Assembly: GCA_944388995.1 (NCBI GenBank)
Contig: CALXKN010000006.1
Coordinates: 1 to 64,000 of the forward strand
Source: an uncultured Spirochaetota bacterium
Lineage (GTDB): Bacteria > Spirochaetota > Spirochaetia > JAFGXN01
Direction of reading: 5' to 3'
DNA length: 64,000 bases
In this document: one piece after another, positions 1 through 8,819 of the stretch
Position numbering within the stretch: position 1 is the stretch's first letter
Layout: each line of letters opens with the position of its first letter
The notes under the pieces: model-generated
Told to the model about the DNA's origin: nothing
Seen by the model: the letters and a program-made list of their open reading frames with translations, nothing else
Database searches by the model: none
Position numbers and translations under genes: made by a program

Positions 1-315
1 AAACTGCCATTTTAAGTTGACCATAAAGTCGGCTGTTGTCCGATGATCGATGTCAACCGCAAACCCGACTTCGGCCTGTTTTAAAAATCCCAATTCGGCG
101 TACAGGATGTGCGACATTCCTCCGGCGGAATTATTACTGTAAAGGAATTTGTAACCGCCGTCCAAGCCGACCGTTCCCGATTCGTAGTTCACAAACGCGG
201 AAGGAACCACCCATGCGCCGGTTGCGCCGCCGAAAGTCGGAAACATTCTTCCGGCTTGCGAAAAAGCTGTCACCGAAAGAAGCGCGAATAAAAGACCGAA
301 CAAAGTTTTTTTCAT
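1..315 (-). CDS. Partial secreted/outer-membrane-like protein (N-terminus only)
   Basis: The first 105 codons of a minus-strand gene are visible; the frame is still open at the left edge, so the C-terminus lies outside the window. The ATG at 315 follows a good Shine-Dalgarno sequence (GAGGAG, 324-329). The product begins with a typical signal peptide, MKKTLFGLLFALLSVTAFS, with likely cleavage before QAGRMF. The mature part is rich in Gly, aromatic and alternating hydrophobic residues (for example GLDGGYKFLYSN and MVNLKWQF), which fits the first strands of a beta-barrel or another exported envelope protein. I do not recognise the family. The exported location is well supported; the barrel is an inference. 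Confidence 0.7.
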   Translation of the reverse strand, partial: MKKTLFGLLFALLSVTAFSQAGRMFPTFGGATGAWVVPSAFVNYESGTVGLDGGYKFLYSNNSAGGMSHILYAELGFLKQAEVGFAVDIDHRTTADFMVNLKWQF

Positions 316-364
316 TCTATAATCTCCTCAATTTTAATTTAGTCTATCAAATTCAGCGTTTTTT

Positions 365-811
365 TTAAACACTTTTCCGGAAATTAAACGGGTTTTTTCC
401 GAATTTTCGGCGAATGCGATTGAGCGCCTGCTCGGTTTTTTCCGATGAGAGAATTTTCAGAATCAGTTTTCGGCGGCCTGGAAAATCCAAAAACAGCAGC
501 GAAATCAAAACGGTCAGAATACCCTGCCCGGGCAAAACCAGCATCAGAATTCCGGCGATCAATAAAAACAATCCGAAACCGTTTTTGACGACAGAAAACA
601 CAGTCAAACGAAACGGCTGCTCTTCTTTTTCAATTAACCGGATAAAAAAATTTTCATCCGCTGAAAACAGCAGAATCAAAAGAACGACTGTCGCTGCCGC
701 CGCAAAAACAGCAAACGCAATCAAAACAACGGCAGTTGCTGTCCAAAAAGACTCCGGCAGAACTCCGAAGAGTATTTGTATCTGTTCTTCGATTTTCTCA
801 GCAACATCCAT
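365..811 (-). CDS. Small integral membrane protein, PGPGW-like
   Basis: A 148-residue hypothetical membrane protein. There is one hydrophobic helix near residues 24-50 and a second hairpin-like segment near residues 80-112 containing LVLPGQGILTVL, followed by a basic tail. The second segment resembles the small PGPGW transmembrane family (Pfam PF09656), whose function is unknown; this is a by-eye resemblance only. I chose the ATG at 811 because a good promoter (TTGAGT, 17-bp spacer, TATGGT) ends 8 bases upstream and no candidate start has a Shine-Dalgarno sequence. An ATG at 823 and a TTG at 856 are alternatives. It is divergent from the RND pump gene. Confidence 0.65.
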   Translation of the reverse strand: MDVAEKIEEQIQILFGVLPESFWTATAVVLIAFAVFAAAATVVLLILLFSADENFFIRLIEKEEQPFRLTVFSVVKNGFGLFLLIAGILMLVLPGQGILTVLISLLFLDFPGRRKLILKILSSEKTEQALNRIRRKFGKNPFNFRKSV

Positions 812-818
812 TGTTGGT

Positions 819-847
819 ACCATAGCACGAAGACGGGAAAAACTCAA
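819..847 (-). promoter_or_regulatory. Sigma70-type promoter of the gene at 365-811
   Basis: On the minus strand, -35 TTGAGT (842-847), a 17-bp spacer and -10 TATGGT (819-824). The start ATG at 811 lies 8 bases past the -10 box, so transcription would begin at or next to the start codon (leaderless mRNA). Each hexamer matches the consensus at four of six positions. Confidence 0.45.
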
Positions 848-932
848 TCCTAACAAAAAATATAAAAAAAAAACACTTAAAAATCATAAAACATATGGTA
901 AACTGAGTCATCCAAACTCAACGAGGACGTTT

Positions 933-3900
933 GTGCGGAAAATCCTGAAAGTATTTGCCGAAAACCACATTTTGGCTAATTTTACGGTTGTTCTGGTTAT
1001 CGCATTTGCGTTTTATCTTTGGGGCGATATTCCAAAGGAAGAAATGCCGGAAACAACAGCCGACGTCGTTTTTGTTTCTGCTCAATATACAGGCGGAACA
1101 CCGGAAGAAATCGAATATTTTTTAACCAAAAAAATAGAAGAAGCTGTCCGCGGAATCGAAGGAATCGACGAAATCAACAGCACTTCGTCAAATAACATCG
1201 TTTCTGTTCGTATTACACTAGAAATGAATTATCCGTATTACGACGATGCGGTAACAGCCATTCGCGACGCGGTTCAGCGCGTCGATTTGCCTGAAGATGT
1301 GGAGGACGAACCGCGCGTACACGAAGTCAAATCGACCAACCGTTCTGTCGTTCAAATCGCTCTTTTTCATAAAGAAGAAAAACTGCTCTCCGTTAAAGGA
1401 CGACAGGAAGTTCAAGACGCCGGAGAGATGCTGGAAAAGCGTCTGCGAGGCATTCCTTTTGTCAACGACGTATCGTTCTCCGGCAACGAAGAGGAGAGCA
1501 TCAACGTTTACATTCGCCCGGAAGCGCTTTCGGTTTATGAAATTTCCTACTCTGATGCCGTCAACACTCTTTCGGGAGACAACGTCCGCCGTCCACTGGG
1601 AACCGTCAAAAACGAAGATGACGCGCGCGTCACCATCCGCGCCGAATTGGACAGCGAACAAAAAATTCGCGACTCCATTTTGCAGGGTAGCTTCTCCGGT
1701 CGAATGATTCGTATCGGAGATGTCGCCGATGTGGAAACGACATTTGAACACTCCACTTCCATTTTAAAATTCAACGGGCATCAAGCGCTGAATCTCAATG
1801 TTCGAAAAACCTCCGACTCCGGCATTACCGAAGCCAGCGATGCCATCCGAGCCGAAGTGGAGAGCTTTTTCGCTTCGTCAATGCGCGACAGCAATGTCGA
1901 TTACCTGATTTACAGCGATTCGGCAGAATCGGTTCGCGACAGGCTTATTCTGATTCGAGACAACGGAATTTTCGGTTTTGCACTGATTCTGCTTTTTCTC
2001 TTCATTTTTATGAACTTTACAGCCGGCTTTTGGGTCGCGATGGGAATTCCGTTTTCCCTCTGTTTTTCGGTGATTGTCGCTCATTTACTCGGATACAGTG
2101 TCAACAATATGACGCTTTCGGGAATCGTCATTGTTTTGGGAATGGTGGTCGATGATTCGATTGTCATCAGTGAAAACATTACCCGCCTCAAAGAAGAGGG
2201 CGCCTCTCAAACGGAAGCGGCGGTTGAAGGAACGGCGACCGTCATTCTGCCGGTTTTGGCCAGTATTCTGACAACCTGCGTCGCATTTATACCGCTTTAT
2301 TATTTTTCAGGTTCATTCGGAAAGATGATCGAAGTGATTCCCGCAATGATTTTTGCTATGCTCGGAGGCAGCCTTCTGGAAGCGATTTTTATCCTTCCTT
2401 CCCACATGAACCTTCGATTACCGAAACTTTTCAGACGCAAAGCACCCCGCCGTCCGCATGAAGCGGCGCATTGGTTCCGCAAGGTTGAAGACGCTTACGG
2501 CCGCTTTCTTGAAAAAGTTCTCAGACACACCGGGATCCTCTACGCCTCGTTTGCGGTGCTGCTGACCGGAGCGATTTTCCTTTTTCTGACTCAAATGAGT
2601 TTTGCTCTTTCACCGCGGGAAGAGACCAACGAAATTTTTATTTCCGGATTTGTCGATCAACCGCGTTTGACCAGCGCCGAAACCGCCGTTTATGTGGAAC
2701 CGCTGGAAGAGATTATCGATCCGTATTTGGGCTCATCGGTCGGTATCTATTCGACTCGCATCGCCTCTTCCCGCCGCGGCTCGGACACAAATCAAAATTA
2801 CTTTTCCATCCGAATCGAGATGCTGCCGTCGTTGGAGCGGGAACTTTCAAATGACGAATTGATAGCCGCCATTGAAGCCGAAGTCGAAAAACAGAATCTG
2901 CAGTGCGCTGATTTTTACATCGCCAAATCCCGTTTCGGAGCCTCGTCTGACAGCGGCGGATCTCCGATTGTCATTGAAATACAGGAAAATGACGACGCGC
3001 GGCGCAATGAAATTGCCGAAAAACTGTGCGCTGCCATGGATGCGTACGAATTTTATCAAAACGCCGAAATCGAAGAGCCGGTCAAATCCAAACAGTACAT
3101 CATCGACTACGATCGAGAACTGATTCAGCGCCTGAGCATCAGCAGCAGTGAAATTTCCAACAGTCTGCGAACGATTATTCAAGGCAGTACGGTTTTTTAT
3201 CATTACCGCGATGATATTGAGATTCCGGTGAAGGTGACGCTCGAAGACAAATACGTCTCGGATCTTCCGACTATTCTGCACAATCCGATTTCCACACGAC
3301 AGGGATATTTGGTTCCTCTGGAAACCGTCGTTAAAGTCCGCGAATCGATGGAACCGAATTACATCACCCGTGTCAACGAAAAACGGGTCGTTTACCTTTA
3401 CGCCGATTTAGCCTCCGACAAAGTCACTCCGGTCGAAACAGCCGAATACTTTGAACAAAACGTCTTCCCCGGACTGATGGCGCAATATCCGACCTGCAAC
3501 ATTCTTTTCCGCGGCGAAGTCGAAAGCACGCGGGAATCGTCAGGCGACATTTTATACGGATCAGCGTTGGTTGTTTTTTTGATTTATTTTATTCTGTCGC
3601 TGCTGTTTAATTCGCTGTGGAAACCGTTTATCATCGTCGCTGTCATTCCGTTCGGCATGATGGGCGTCGTCTACGCGTTAATACTCCACAATATGCCGGT
3701 TATCAGTTTTTTTACGGCGATCGGAATTCTCGGACTGGCGGGCGTGGTCGTCAACGACTCCATCGTCATGCTGGATAAACTTCTGAATTCGTATCGCAAC
3801 GAATCGCAGACCGCCGCCGACAGACGCAAAATCATCGCCGATATTTCCAAAACGCGGCTGCGCGCCGTTATTCTGACAACAGTCACCACTGTTGCGGGAT

Positions 3901-4088
3901 TGCTGCCGACCGCCTACGGTATTCTCGGCTACGATTCAATGCTCTCCGACATGATGCTGGCGATGTCTTACGGACTGATGACATCTACTCTGGTAACGCT
4001 TTTTCTCACGCCGGCGATGTTTTACACCCTGCAGACAGTGAAAGAACGCAAACGAAAATCCGCAGCGGAGGTTCCCCGTGAAAAATAG
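933..4088 (+). CDS. RND-family efflux permease (AcrB/HAE1-like)
   Basis: A 1051-residue inner membrane proton-driven efflux permease. The start is GTG at 933, preceded by GAGGA at 923-927; the frame is open further upstream, but that part overlaps the divergent gene and has no family similarity. Features: N-terminal TM helix (LANFTVVLVIAFAFYLWG); porter domain with the usual EEIE segment; central TM block with GIVIVLGMVVDDSIVISEN, the TM4 region with its two Asp; a duplicated second half with the matching GLAGVVVNDSIVMLDKL. Length matches the family (~1030-1050). It overlaps the downstream TolC-like gene by 11 bases, so the two are co-translated. No periplasmic adaptor gene is adjacent. Substrate unknown. 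Confidence 0.9.
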   Translation: MRKILKVFAENHILANFTVVLVIAFAFYLWGDIPKEEMPETTADVVFVSAQYTGGTPEEIEYFLTKKIEEAVRGIEGIDEINSTSSNNIVSVRITLEMNYPYYDDAVTAIRDAVQRVDLPEDVEDEPRVHEVKSTNRSVVQIALFHKEEKLLSVKGRQEVQDAGEMLEKRLRGIPFVNDVSFSGNEEESINVYIRPEALSVYEISYSDAVNTLSGDNVRRPLGTVKNEDDARVTIRAELDSEQKIRDSILQGSFSGRMIRIGDVADVETTFEHSTSILKFNGHQALNLNVRKTSDSGITEASDAIRAEVESFFASSMRDSNVDYLIYSDSAESVRDRLILIRDNGIFGFALILLFLFIFMNFTAGFWVAMGIPFSLCFSVIVAHLLGYSVNNMTLSGIVIVLGMVVDDSIVISENITRLKEEGASQTEAAVEGTATVILPVLASILTTCVAFIPLYYFSGSFGKMIEVIPAMIFAMLGGSLLEAIFILPSHMNLRLPKLFRRKAPRRPHEAAHWFRKVEDAYGRFLEKVLRHTGILYASFAVLLTGAIFLFLTQMSFALSPREETNEIFISGFVDQPRLTSAETAVYVEPLEEIIDPYLGSSVGIYSTRIASSRRGSDTNQNYFSIRIEMLPSLERELSNDELIAAIEAEVEKQNLQCADFYIAKSRFGASSDSGGSPIVIEIQENDDARRNEIAEKLCAAMDAYEFYQNAEIEEPVKSKQYIIDYDRELIQRLSISSSEISNSLRTIIQGSTVFYHYRDDIEIPVKVTLEDKYVSDLPTILHNPISTRQGYLVPLETVVKVRESMEPNYITRVNEKRVVYLYADLASDKVTPVETAEYFEQNVFPGLMAQYPTCNILFRGEVESTRESSGDILYGSALVVFLIYFILSLLFNSLWKPFIIVAVIPFGMMGVVYALILHNMPVISFFTAIGILGLAGVVVNDSIVMLDKLLNSYRNESQTAADRRKIIADISKTRLRAVILTTVTTVAGLLPTAYGILGYDSMLSDMMLAMSYGLMTSTLVTLFLTPAMFYTLQTVKERKRKSAAEVPREK

Positions 4089-5538
4089 CGTCCGCACGAC
4101 AGTTGTTTTTCTCTTTTTCGCCGCGCTGGCGCCGGAAAAAGCGAGCGCACAGAATCTTCTGAAGCAAATCAACGAAGCGCCGCTTCTGACTCTAAACGAA
4201 TTTCTGACGCAAACGGGAAAAAATACCTTTTTCGAAGAGATCCTTATCGATACGCTTGATTTGAAATACTCGGAAGTTCTGGCGCTGCCGGCTGAAGATG
4301 TGGTTTTGGGAGTCAAAGGCGCCTATCAGGTTCTTTTCCCATCGGAAAACGATTCGAAGCCGTCGCACGGATTGGACAGTTCCGTTTCGCTGTCAAAGCT
4401 GTTCGCCGATTCGGGAACGAGTCTCTCCGCCGGGGTGTCGACTTCTCCCTCCGGAAGCAGCGGACACACTTCGCAGTTTGTTTTCGAAATCGCCCAGCCG
4501 ATCGCTCAAAACGCATTCGGAAAAGCAAATCGCCTGACACGGAAACTGACGCAAATTGAAAACCGTATTTTGGAAATGCAAATCGTCGAAGCCTACGAAG
4601 ATTATTACGCCGAACTGATTACGCTTTATTATACATGGCACGCCGAATACGCTGCCCTTCAGTCCAGTCAGAATTCCTACATAACCAGCCGATCTCTGAT
4701 CGAAGAAATGGAACAAAAGTACGATTACGGAATCGCCAACCAACTTGATTTGGATAAAAGTAACATTCAGCTCTATTCGAAGCTTGATTCGCTGATTCAA
4801 CAGGAAACCGATTTCAAAGAGACGATGGATTTAATCAAACAGGCGATGATGATCGACGATGCGGCGCTGCTCTATCGACCTCAGTTGGAAGATTATTACT
4901 CTCCCGAGGATTTGGATTTCGATCGGTATTATACCGATTTTCAAAACGACAGCCGAACCTACGAAGTCTTTTCACTGACAGAAGAACGTTCCGACCTCAA
5001 CGTCCGTCTGCGCGCCGATGAACTTCTGCCGTCGGCCAACCTTTACGCCAACTATCGCTTAAACGGCCGAGGAATTTTTTTCGCCGAAGGTCCCGAAGAT
5101 CAGTCGCTTCAAATCGGCGTTGATCTCTCCTATCCGATCGCTTCATCTCAGGCGCGCGCCTCCTACGAACGGGAAAAAATCGACCGCACTCGGACGGCTC
5201 TCTCCAACGCCAACAAGAAGATCGAACTGAAAAACGATTTGCGTCGGCTCTTTTATGATTTGGAAAGCGGAGTCGAGCGGATTGCACTCTCCGACAGACG
5301 GGTGGAAATGGCCAACCGTATTGCCGAATCGGAGTCGCGCGACTACAACTTGGGAAAATCGGACCTAAACGATCTCATCTCGGCTTTAAATCAAGTCGAC
5401 ACTGTCGCGCAATCCCGCATCTCCGCCATTGTCCGACAGAATCAGAATACGGTCGAACTGCTGCGGTTTACCGACCGACTGGTCAGCGAATCGGTATTGG
5501 ATCAAGCCGAACTCATTAAAGAAAAAACGGAAGAGTAA
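4078..5538 (+). CDS. TolC-family outer membrane efflux protein
   Basis: A 486-residue exported protein, the likely outer membrane channel partner of the RND permease it overlaps. GTG start at 4078, preceded by GGAGG. Signal peptide about residues 1-24, ending EKASA before QNLLKQ. The rest has the layout of the outer membrane efflux (OEP) family: two long alpha-helical repeats (about residues 150-250 and 370-480) separated by short beta segments. Characteristic stretches are ENRILEMQIVEAYEDYYAEL in the first repeat and YNLGKSDLNDLISALNQVD in the second. It ends five bases before the converging aldehyde dehydrogenase gene, and I see no terminator hairpin between them. Confidence 0.85.
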   Translation: MKNSVRTTVVFLFFAALAPEKASAQNLLKQINEAPLLTLNEFLTQTGKNTFFEEILIDTLDLKYSEVLALPAEDVVLGVKGAYQVLFPSENDSKPSHGLDSSVSLSKLFADSGTSLSAGVSTSPSGSSGHTSQFVFEIAQPIAQNAFGKANRLTRKLTQIENRILEMQIVEAYEDYYAELITLYYTWHAEYAALQSSQNSYITSRSLIEEMEQKYDYGIANQLDLDKSNIQLYSKLDSLIQQETDFKETMDLIKQAMMIDDAALLYRPQLEDYYSPEDLDFDRYYTDFQNDSRTYEVFSLTEERSDLNVRLRADELLPSANLYANYRLNGRGIFFAEGPEDQSLQIGVDLSYPIASSQARASYEREKIDRTRTALSNANKKIELKNDLRRLFYDLESGVERIALSDRRVEMANRIAESESRDYNLGKSDLNDLISALNQVDTVAQSRISAIVRQNQNTVELLRFTDRLVSESVLDQAELIKEKTEE

Positions 5539-5543
5539 CGGTC

Positions 5544-6950
5544 TCAGCGGTCAAGGAAAAAGCGAATGATCGCCGTTTTTGTTTTCGTATACGGACGATA
5601 AATAAACGGCCAATCGACAGAAAGGCGCTTTTCGACCACTCCTTTGCTGTGCGAAAACGCTTCAAATCCCAAACGACCGTGATAAAAACCAATGCCGCTG
5701 TTTCCGACGCCGCCGAACGGTAAATGAGGATTGGCTAAGTGAATAATGACTTCGTTGACGCAGCCGCCGCCGAATTTGAACCGGGACACAAGGGCATCGG
5801 TCTCTTTTTTGCTCTTTGAGAAGAGATAAAACGCTAACGGCTGCGGATTGCGGCCGATAATCCGTTCCAAATCCCCGACAGTCTCATACGGCAAAACCGG
5901 CAGCACGGGACCGAAAATTTCCTCTTTCAAACACTCCAAATCTGTCGAAGCGTCATTGATGTCAATCGTCACCGGCGCCATCAGCCGCTCCTGCGGACGG
6001 TGGCCGCCGCAAACGGTCACTGTACAACCGGCTTTTTCCGCCTCTTCAATCATTTTCAGCAAGCGGTTGTACGCCCGATCGCTAATCAAATGAGGCAAAC
6101 GGTCGTCGGAATCGGTTTGTCGGAACCGTTTTTTAAATTCCTCGTTGACAAAGGCGAGAAAACGGTCTTTTACGCTTTGGTGCGCAATCACGTAATCGGG
6201 TGCCACGCACGTCTGTCCCGCATTCAGCATCTTTCCCCAAACCAGTTTTTGAGCGGCGAATTTCAAATCCGCATTCTCCGTGACGATGAACGGCGATTTT
6301 CCGCCCAACTCCAGAATAGCAGGCGTCAGATTTTCGGCAACCTTTTGATAAATCGAAATTCCGACAGCGCGGCTGCCCGTAAAAAAGAGAAAATCCCATT
6401 GAAATTCCAATAAAACATCGGCTTTCGAAGAATCGCAAAGAACAACATACGCCAATTCGGGAGGCAGTGCTTCTTTAAAAATCGCGGCTGTCACCTCCGC
6501 CGTTCGCCGCGTCTGCGTTGAAGGGCGCAGAACAACGGTATTGCCTGCCGCCAACGCCGATAAAGCCGGCATCATCAGCAGCTGAAACGGATAATTCCAC
6601 GGCGACATCACCAAAACTGTGCCGTAAGGTTCTCTGTAAATGCGGCTTGTCGTAAAAATCTGATGAATCGGCGTTTGGACCCGTTTCGGCCGCGCCCATC
6701 GCCTTAAATGGCGAATGGTGTGTTTCAGCTCCGAAAGAACGAGCGCCGTCTCTGTTTCAACAATTTCCAATTCCGGCTTATTGAAATCGTCAATCATCGC
6801 CTGAATCAGTTCTTTTTCATGACGACGGACGGATGCTTCCAGTTTTTTCAGCGCCTCAATCCGCTTTTTGGGAGGAAAGAACGAACCGTCTGCCAACGTT
6901 TTTTTCTGCTTTGCGTATACTTCGGCAATCTCTTGTCTCAACGCTTCCAT
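5544..6950 (-). CDS. NAD(P)-dependent aldehyde dehydrogenase (ALDH3-like)
   Basis: A 468-residue cytoplasmic enzyme oxidising an aldehyde to the carboxylate. The general-base Glu lies in ILELGGKSPF (about residue 215) and the catalytic Cys in NAGQTCVAPDYV (about residue 245). The cofactor-binding PWNYPF motif and the C-terminal GGVGNSGIGFYHGRLGFEAF region, typical of the class 3 / coniferyl-type branch, are present. Length fits that branch (~450-480, without the N-terminal extension of class 1/2 enzymes). ATG at 6950 with AAGGGGGAA upstream. It lies 34 bases downstream of alaS on the same strand and may be co-transcribed with it. Substrate cannot be told from sequence. Confidence 0.9.
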   Translation of the reverse strand: MEALRQEIAEVYAKQKKTLADGSFFPPKKRIEALKKLEASVRRHEKELIQAMIDDFNKPELEIVETETALVLSELKHTIRHLRRWARPKRVQTPIHQIFTTSRIYREPYGTVLVMSPWNYPFQLLMMPALSALAAGNTVVLRPSTQTRRTAEVTAAIFKEALPPELAYVVLCDSSKADVLLEFQWDFLFFTGSRAVGISIYQKVAENLTPAILELGGKSPFIVTENADLKFAAQKLVWGKMLNAGQTCVAPDYVIAHQSVKDRFLAFVNEEFKKRFRQTDSDDRLPHLISDRAYNRLLKMIEEAEKAGCTVTVCGGHRPQERLMAPVTIDINDASTDLECLKEEIFGPVLPVLPYETVGDLERIIGRNPQPLAFYLFSKSKKETDALVSRFKFGGGCVNEVIIHLANPHLPFGGVGNSGIGFYHGRLGFEAFSHSKGVVEKRLSVDWPFIYRPYTKTKTAIIRFFLDR

Positions 6951-6984
6951 TTAATATTCCCCCTTTTATTTTTTCGAACAGCTT

Positions 6985-8778
6985 CTATTTTTCTAAAATC
7001 GCCCGAATTCTCCGCACACCCGATGACGACGACTGCTCCTTTTGAATTTTAAAGTGCCCCATTGTGCCAGTCCGGCTGACGTGAGGACCGCCGCAAACTT
7101 CTTTTGAGAAATCACCGATTGTGTAAACTTTCACATCGGCATCGTATTTATCGCCGAAAAAAGCGTATGCGCCTTCGTCTTTTGCCTTCTCCAACGGCAT
7201 CACTTCCATCGTTACAGGCAAATCCCGGCGAATGGCGTCGTTAACCAACTCTTCGACGCGGGCAATCTGTTCGTCTGTCATTTTTTCAGGATGAGTGAAA
7301 TCAAAGCGAAGCCGCTCTGCCGTGATGTTGCTGCCCATCTGTCTTACATGGTCGCCAAGAACCATGTGCAGCGCTTTGTGCAGAAGGTGAGTCGCCGTGT
7401 GTAAAGCCGTCGTCATCTCGGAATGGTCTGCCAACCCTCCCTTAAACGCTTTTTCGGCACCTTGTTTCGACAGCTCCTGATGTTTTTTAAAAGCCGCCTC
7501 AAAACCCTCTCGGTCGACTGTCAACCCGTGTTCGGCAGCTAACTCAGCGGTCATCTCCGCGGGAAAGCCGAAGGTGTCGTAAAGACGGAAAACCACTCTG
7601 CCGGGAATCATTTTCTGCGGATTTTTCAGAAGATTCGGAACCAGTTTTTCGAATTCCTGCAATCCCTTTGTCAGCGTCTGGCGGAAACGCTCCTCCTCTT
7701 TTTGCAGTTCTTCCAAAATCACCGACGCATTGCGCCCCATTTCCGGATACGGCTCTCGGTACATATCGATGACGATTTGAGCGGGAACTGCCAAAAAATT
7801 CGTATCAATTCCGAGTTTGCGGCCGTGGCGCACAGCGCGTCGGATCAATCGCCTTAAAATATAACCTTGCCCGACATTGGAAGGCTTCACTCCGCGATCA
7901 TCGCCCAAAATAAACGACGCCGTTCGAATATGGTCAGCAATGATACGAAGAGAAATATCGTTTTCCTCATTTTCGCCGTAAACAACCGATGCCAAATCGC
8001 CGACCGCTTTCAGAATCGGCTGAAAAATTTCCGTATCGTAAACCGATTTTTTCCCCTGCATCATCGTAACGGTTCGCTCGATTCCCATTCCCGTATCGAC
8101 GCATTTGCGTTCCAACGGCACAAAGGATCCATCCTTCCGTTTGTTGTACTGCATGAAAACGTCGTTCCAAATTTCAAAGAAACGGCCGCAGGAACAGCCC
8201 CCCGGACGGCAATCGGGTCCGCACGGTTCCTTCCCCGTATCAATAAACATTTCGCTGTCGGGACCGCACGGACCGGTTTCACCGGCAGGCCCCCACCAGT
8301 TATCCTCTTTCGGCAGAAAATAAATGCGGCTGTCGGGGATTCCCAAACTTCGCCAAACCGCTGCCGACTCTTCGTCTCGAGGTGCGTCCTCGTCACCGGC
8401 AAAGACCGTTACCGACAGCCGTTCGGGATCGAAACCGAGCCACTCCTTTGAAGTCAAAAATTCGAAACTCATCCTGATGGCTTCTTCTTTGAAATAATCA
8501 CCCAAACTCCAATTTCCCAGCATTTCGAAAAAAGTAAGATGGAGCGCATCGCCGACCGAATCAATATCGCCGGTACGAATGCATTTTTGGTAATCGGTCA
8601 GTCGTGTTCCCGACGGATGGGCTTCACCGAGCAGGTACGGCACAAGCGGATGCATTCCCGCCGTTGTAAACAATACCGTCGGATCATTCTCCGGAATCAG
8701 CGAACTTCCCGGAATCTGTTTGTGTCCTTTAGAGACAAAAAAATCGATGTATTTTTTTCGTAATTCATTCGGTGTCAT
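6985..8778 (-). CDS. alaS: Alanyl-tRNA synthetase, short spirochaete-type
   Basis: Charges tRNA-Ala. At 597 residues it is much shorter than the ~870 usual in bacteria. The N-terminal catalytic half is complete (start ELRKKYIDFFVSKGHKQIPG; AGMHPLVPYL), and the editing domain is present with zinc ligands HTATHLLH (about residues 458-465) and CGGPH (about 562-566). The sequence stops soon after the editing domain, so the C-terminal oligomerisation / tRNA-elbow domain is missing. Short AlaRS of this kind is, as I recall, normal for Treponema and Borrelia. ATG at 8778; no Shine-Dalgarno, but a strong promoter ends 7 bases upstream. fliG lies immediately upstream, an adjacency also recalled in Borrelia. 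Confidence 0.95.
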   Translation of the reverse strand: MTPNELRKKYIDFFVSKGHKQIPGSSLIPENDPTVLFTTAGMHPLVPYLLGEAHPSGTRLTDYQKCIRTGDIDSVGDALHLTFFEMLGNWSLGDYFKEEAIRMSFEFLTSKEWLGFDPERLSVTVFAGDEDAPRDEESAAVWRSLGIPDSRIYFLPKEDNWWGPAGETGPCGPDSEMFIDTGKEPCGPDCRPGGCSCGRFFEIWNDVFMQYNKRKDGSFVPLERKCVDTGMGIERTVTMMQGKKSVYDTEIFQPILKAVGDLASVVYGENEENDISLRIIADHIRTASFILGDDRGVKPSNVGQGYILRRLIRRAVRHGRKLGIDTNFLAVPAQIVIDMYREPYPEMGRNASVILEELQKEEERFRQTLTKGLQEFEKLVPNLLKNPQKMIPGRVVFRLYDTFGFPAEMTAELAAEHGLTVDREGFEAAFKKHQELSKQGAEKAFKGGLADHSEMTTALHTATHLLHKALHMVLGDHVRQMGSNITAERLRFDFTHPEKMTDEQIARVEELVNDAIRRDLPVTMEVMPLEKAKDEGAYAFFGDKYDADVKVYTIGDFSKEVCGGPHVSRTGTMGHFKIQKEQSSSSGVRRIRAILEK

Positions 8779-8784
8779 GTTTTT

Positions 8785-8813
8785 ATATTAGTGACAAAGC
8801 GCTGCGGTGTCAA
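8785..8813 (-). promoter_or_regulatory. Promoter of alaS
   Basis: Minus strand: -35 TTGACA (8808-8813, perfect consensus), 17-bp spacer, -10 TAATAT (8785-8790). The alaS ATG starts 7 bases past the -10 box, predicting a leaderless transcript. It lies between the fliG stop codon and alaS. Confidence 0.6.
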
Positions 8814-8819
8814 GGTTGG

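Noticed and set aside
414-932. Long plus-strand extension of the RND pump frame upstream of 933
   Set aside because: It lies antisense to the membrane protein at 365-811, encodes no recognisable sequence, and a GTG with a ribosome binding site at 933 gives the normal permease N-terminus.
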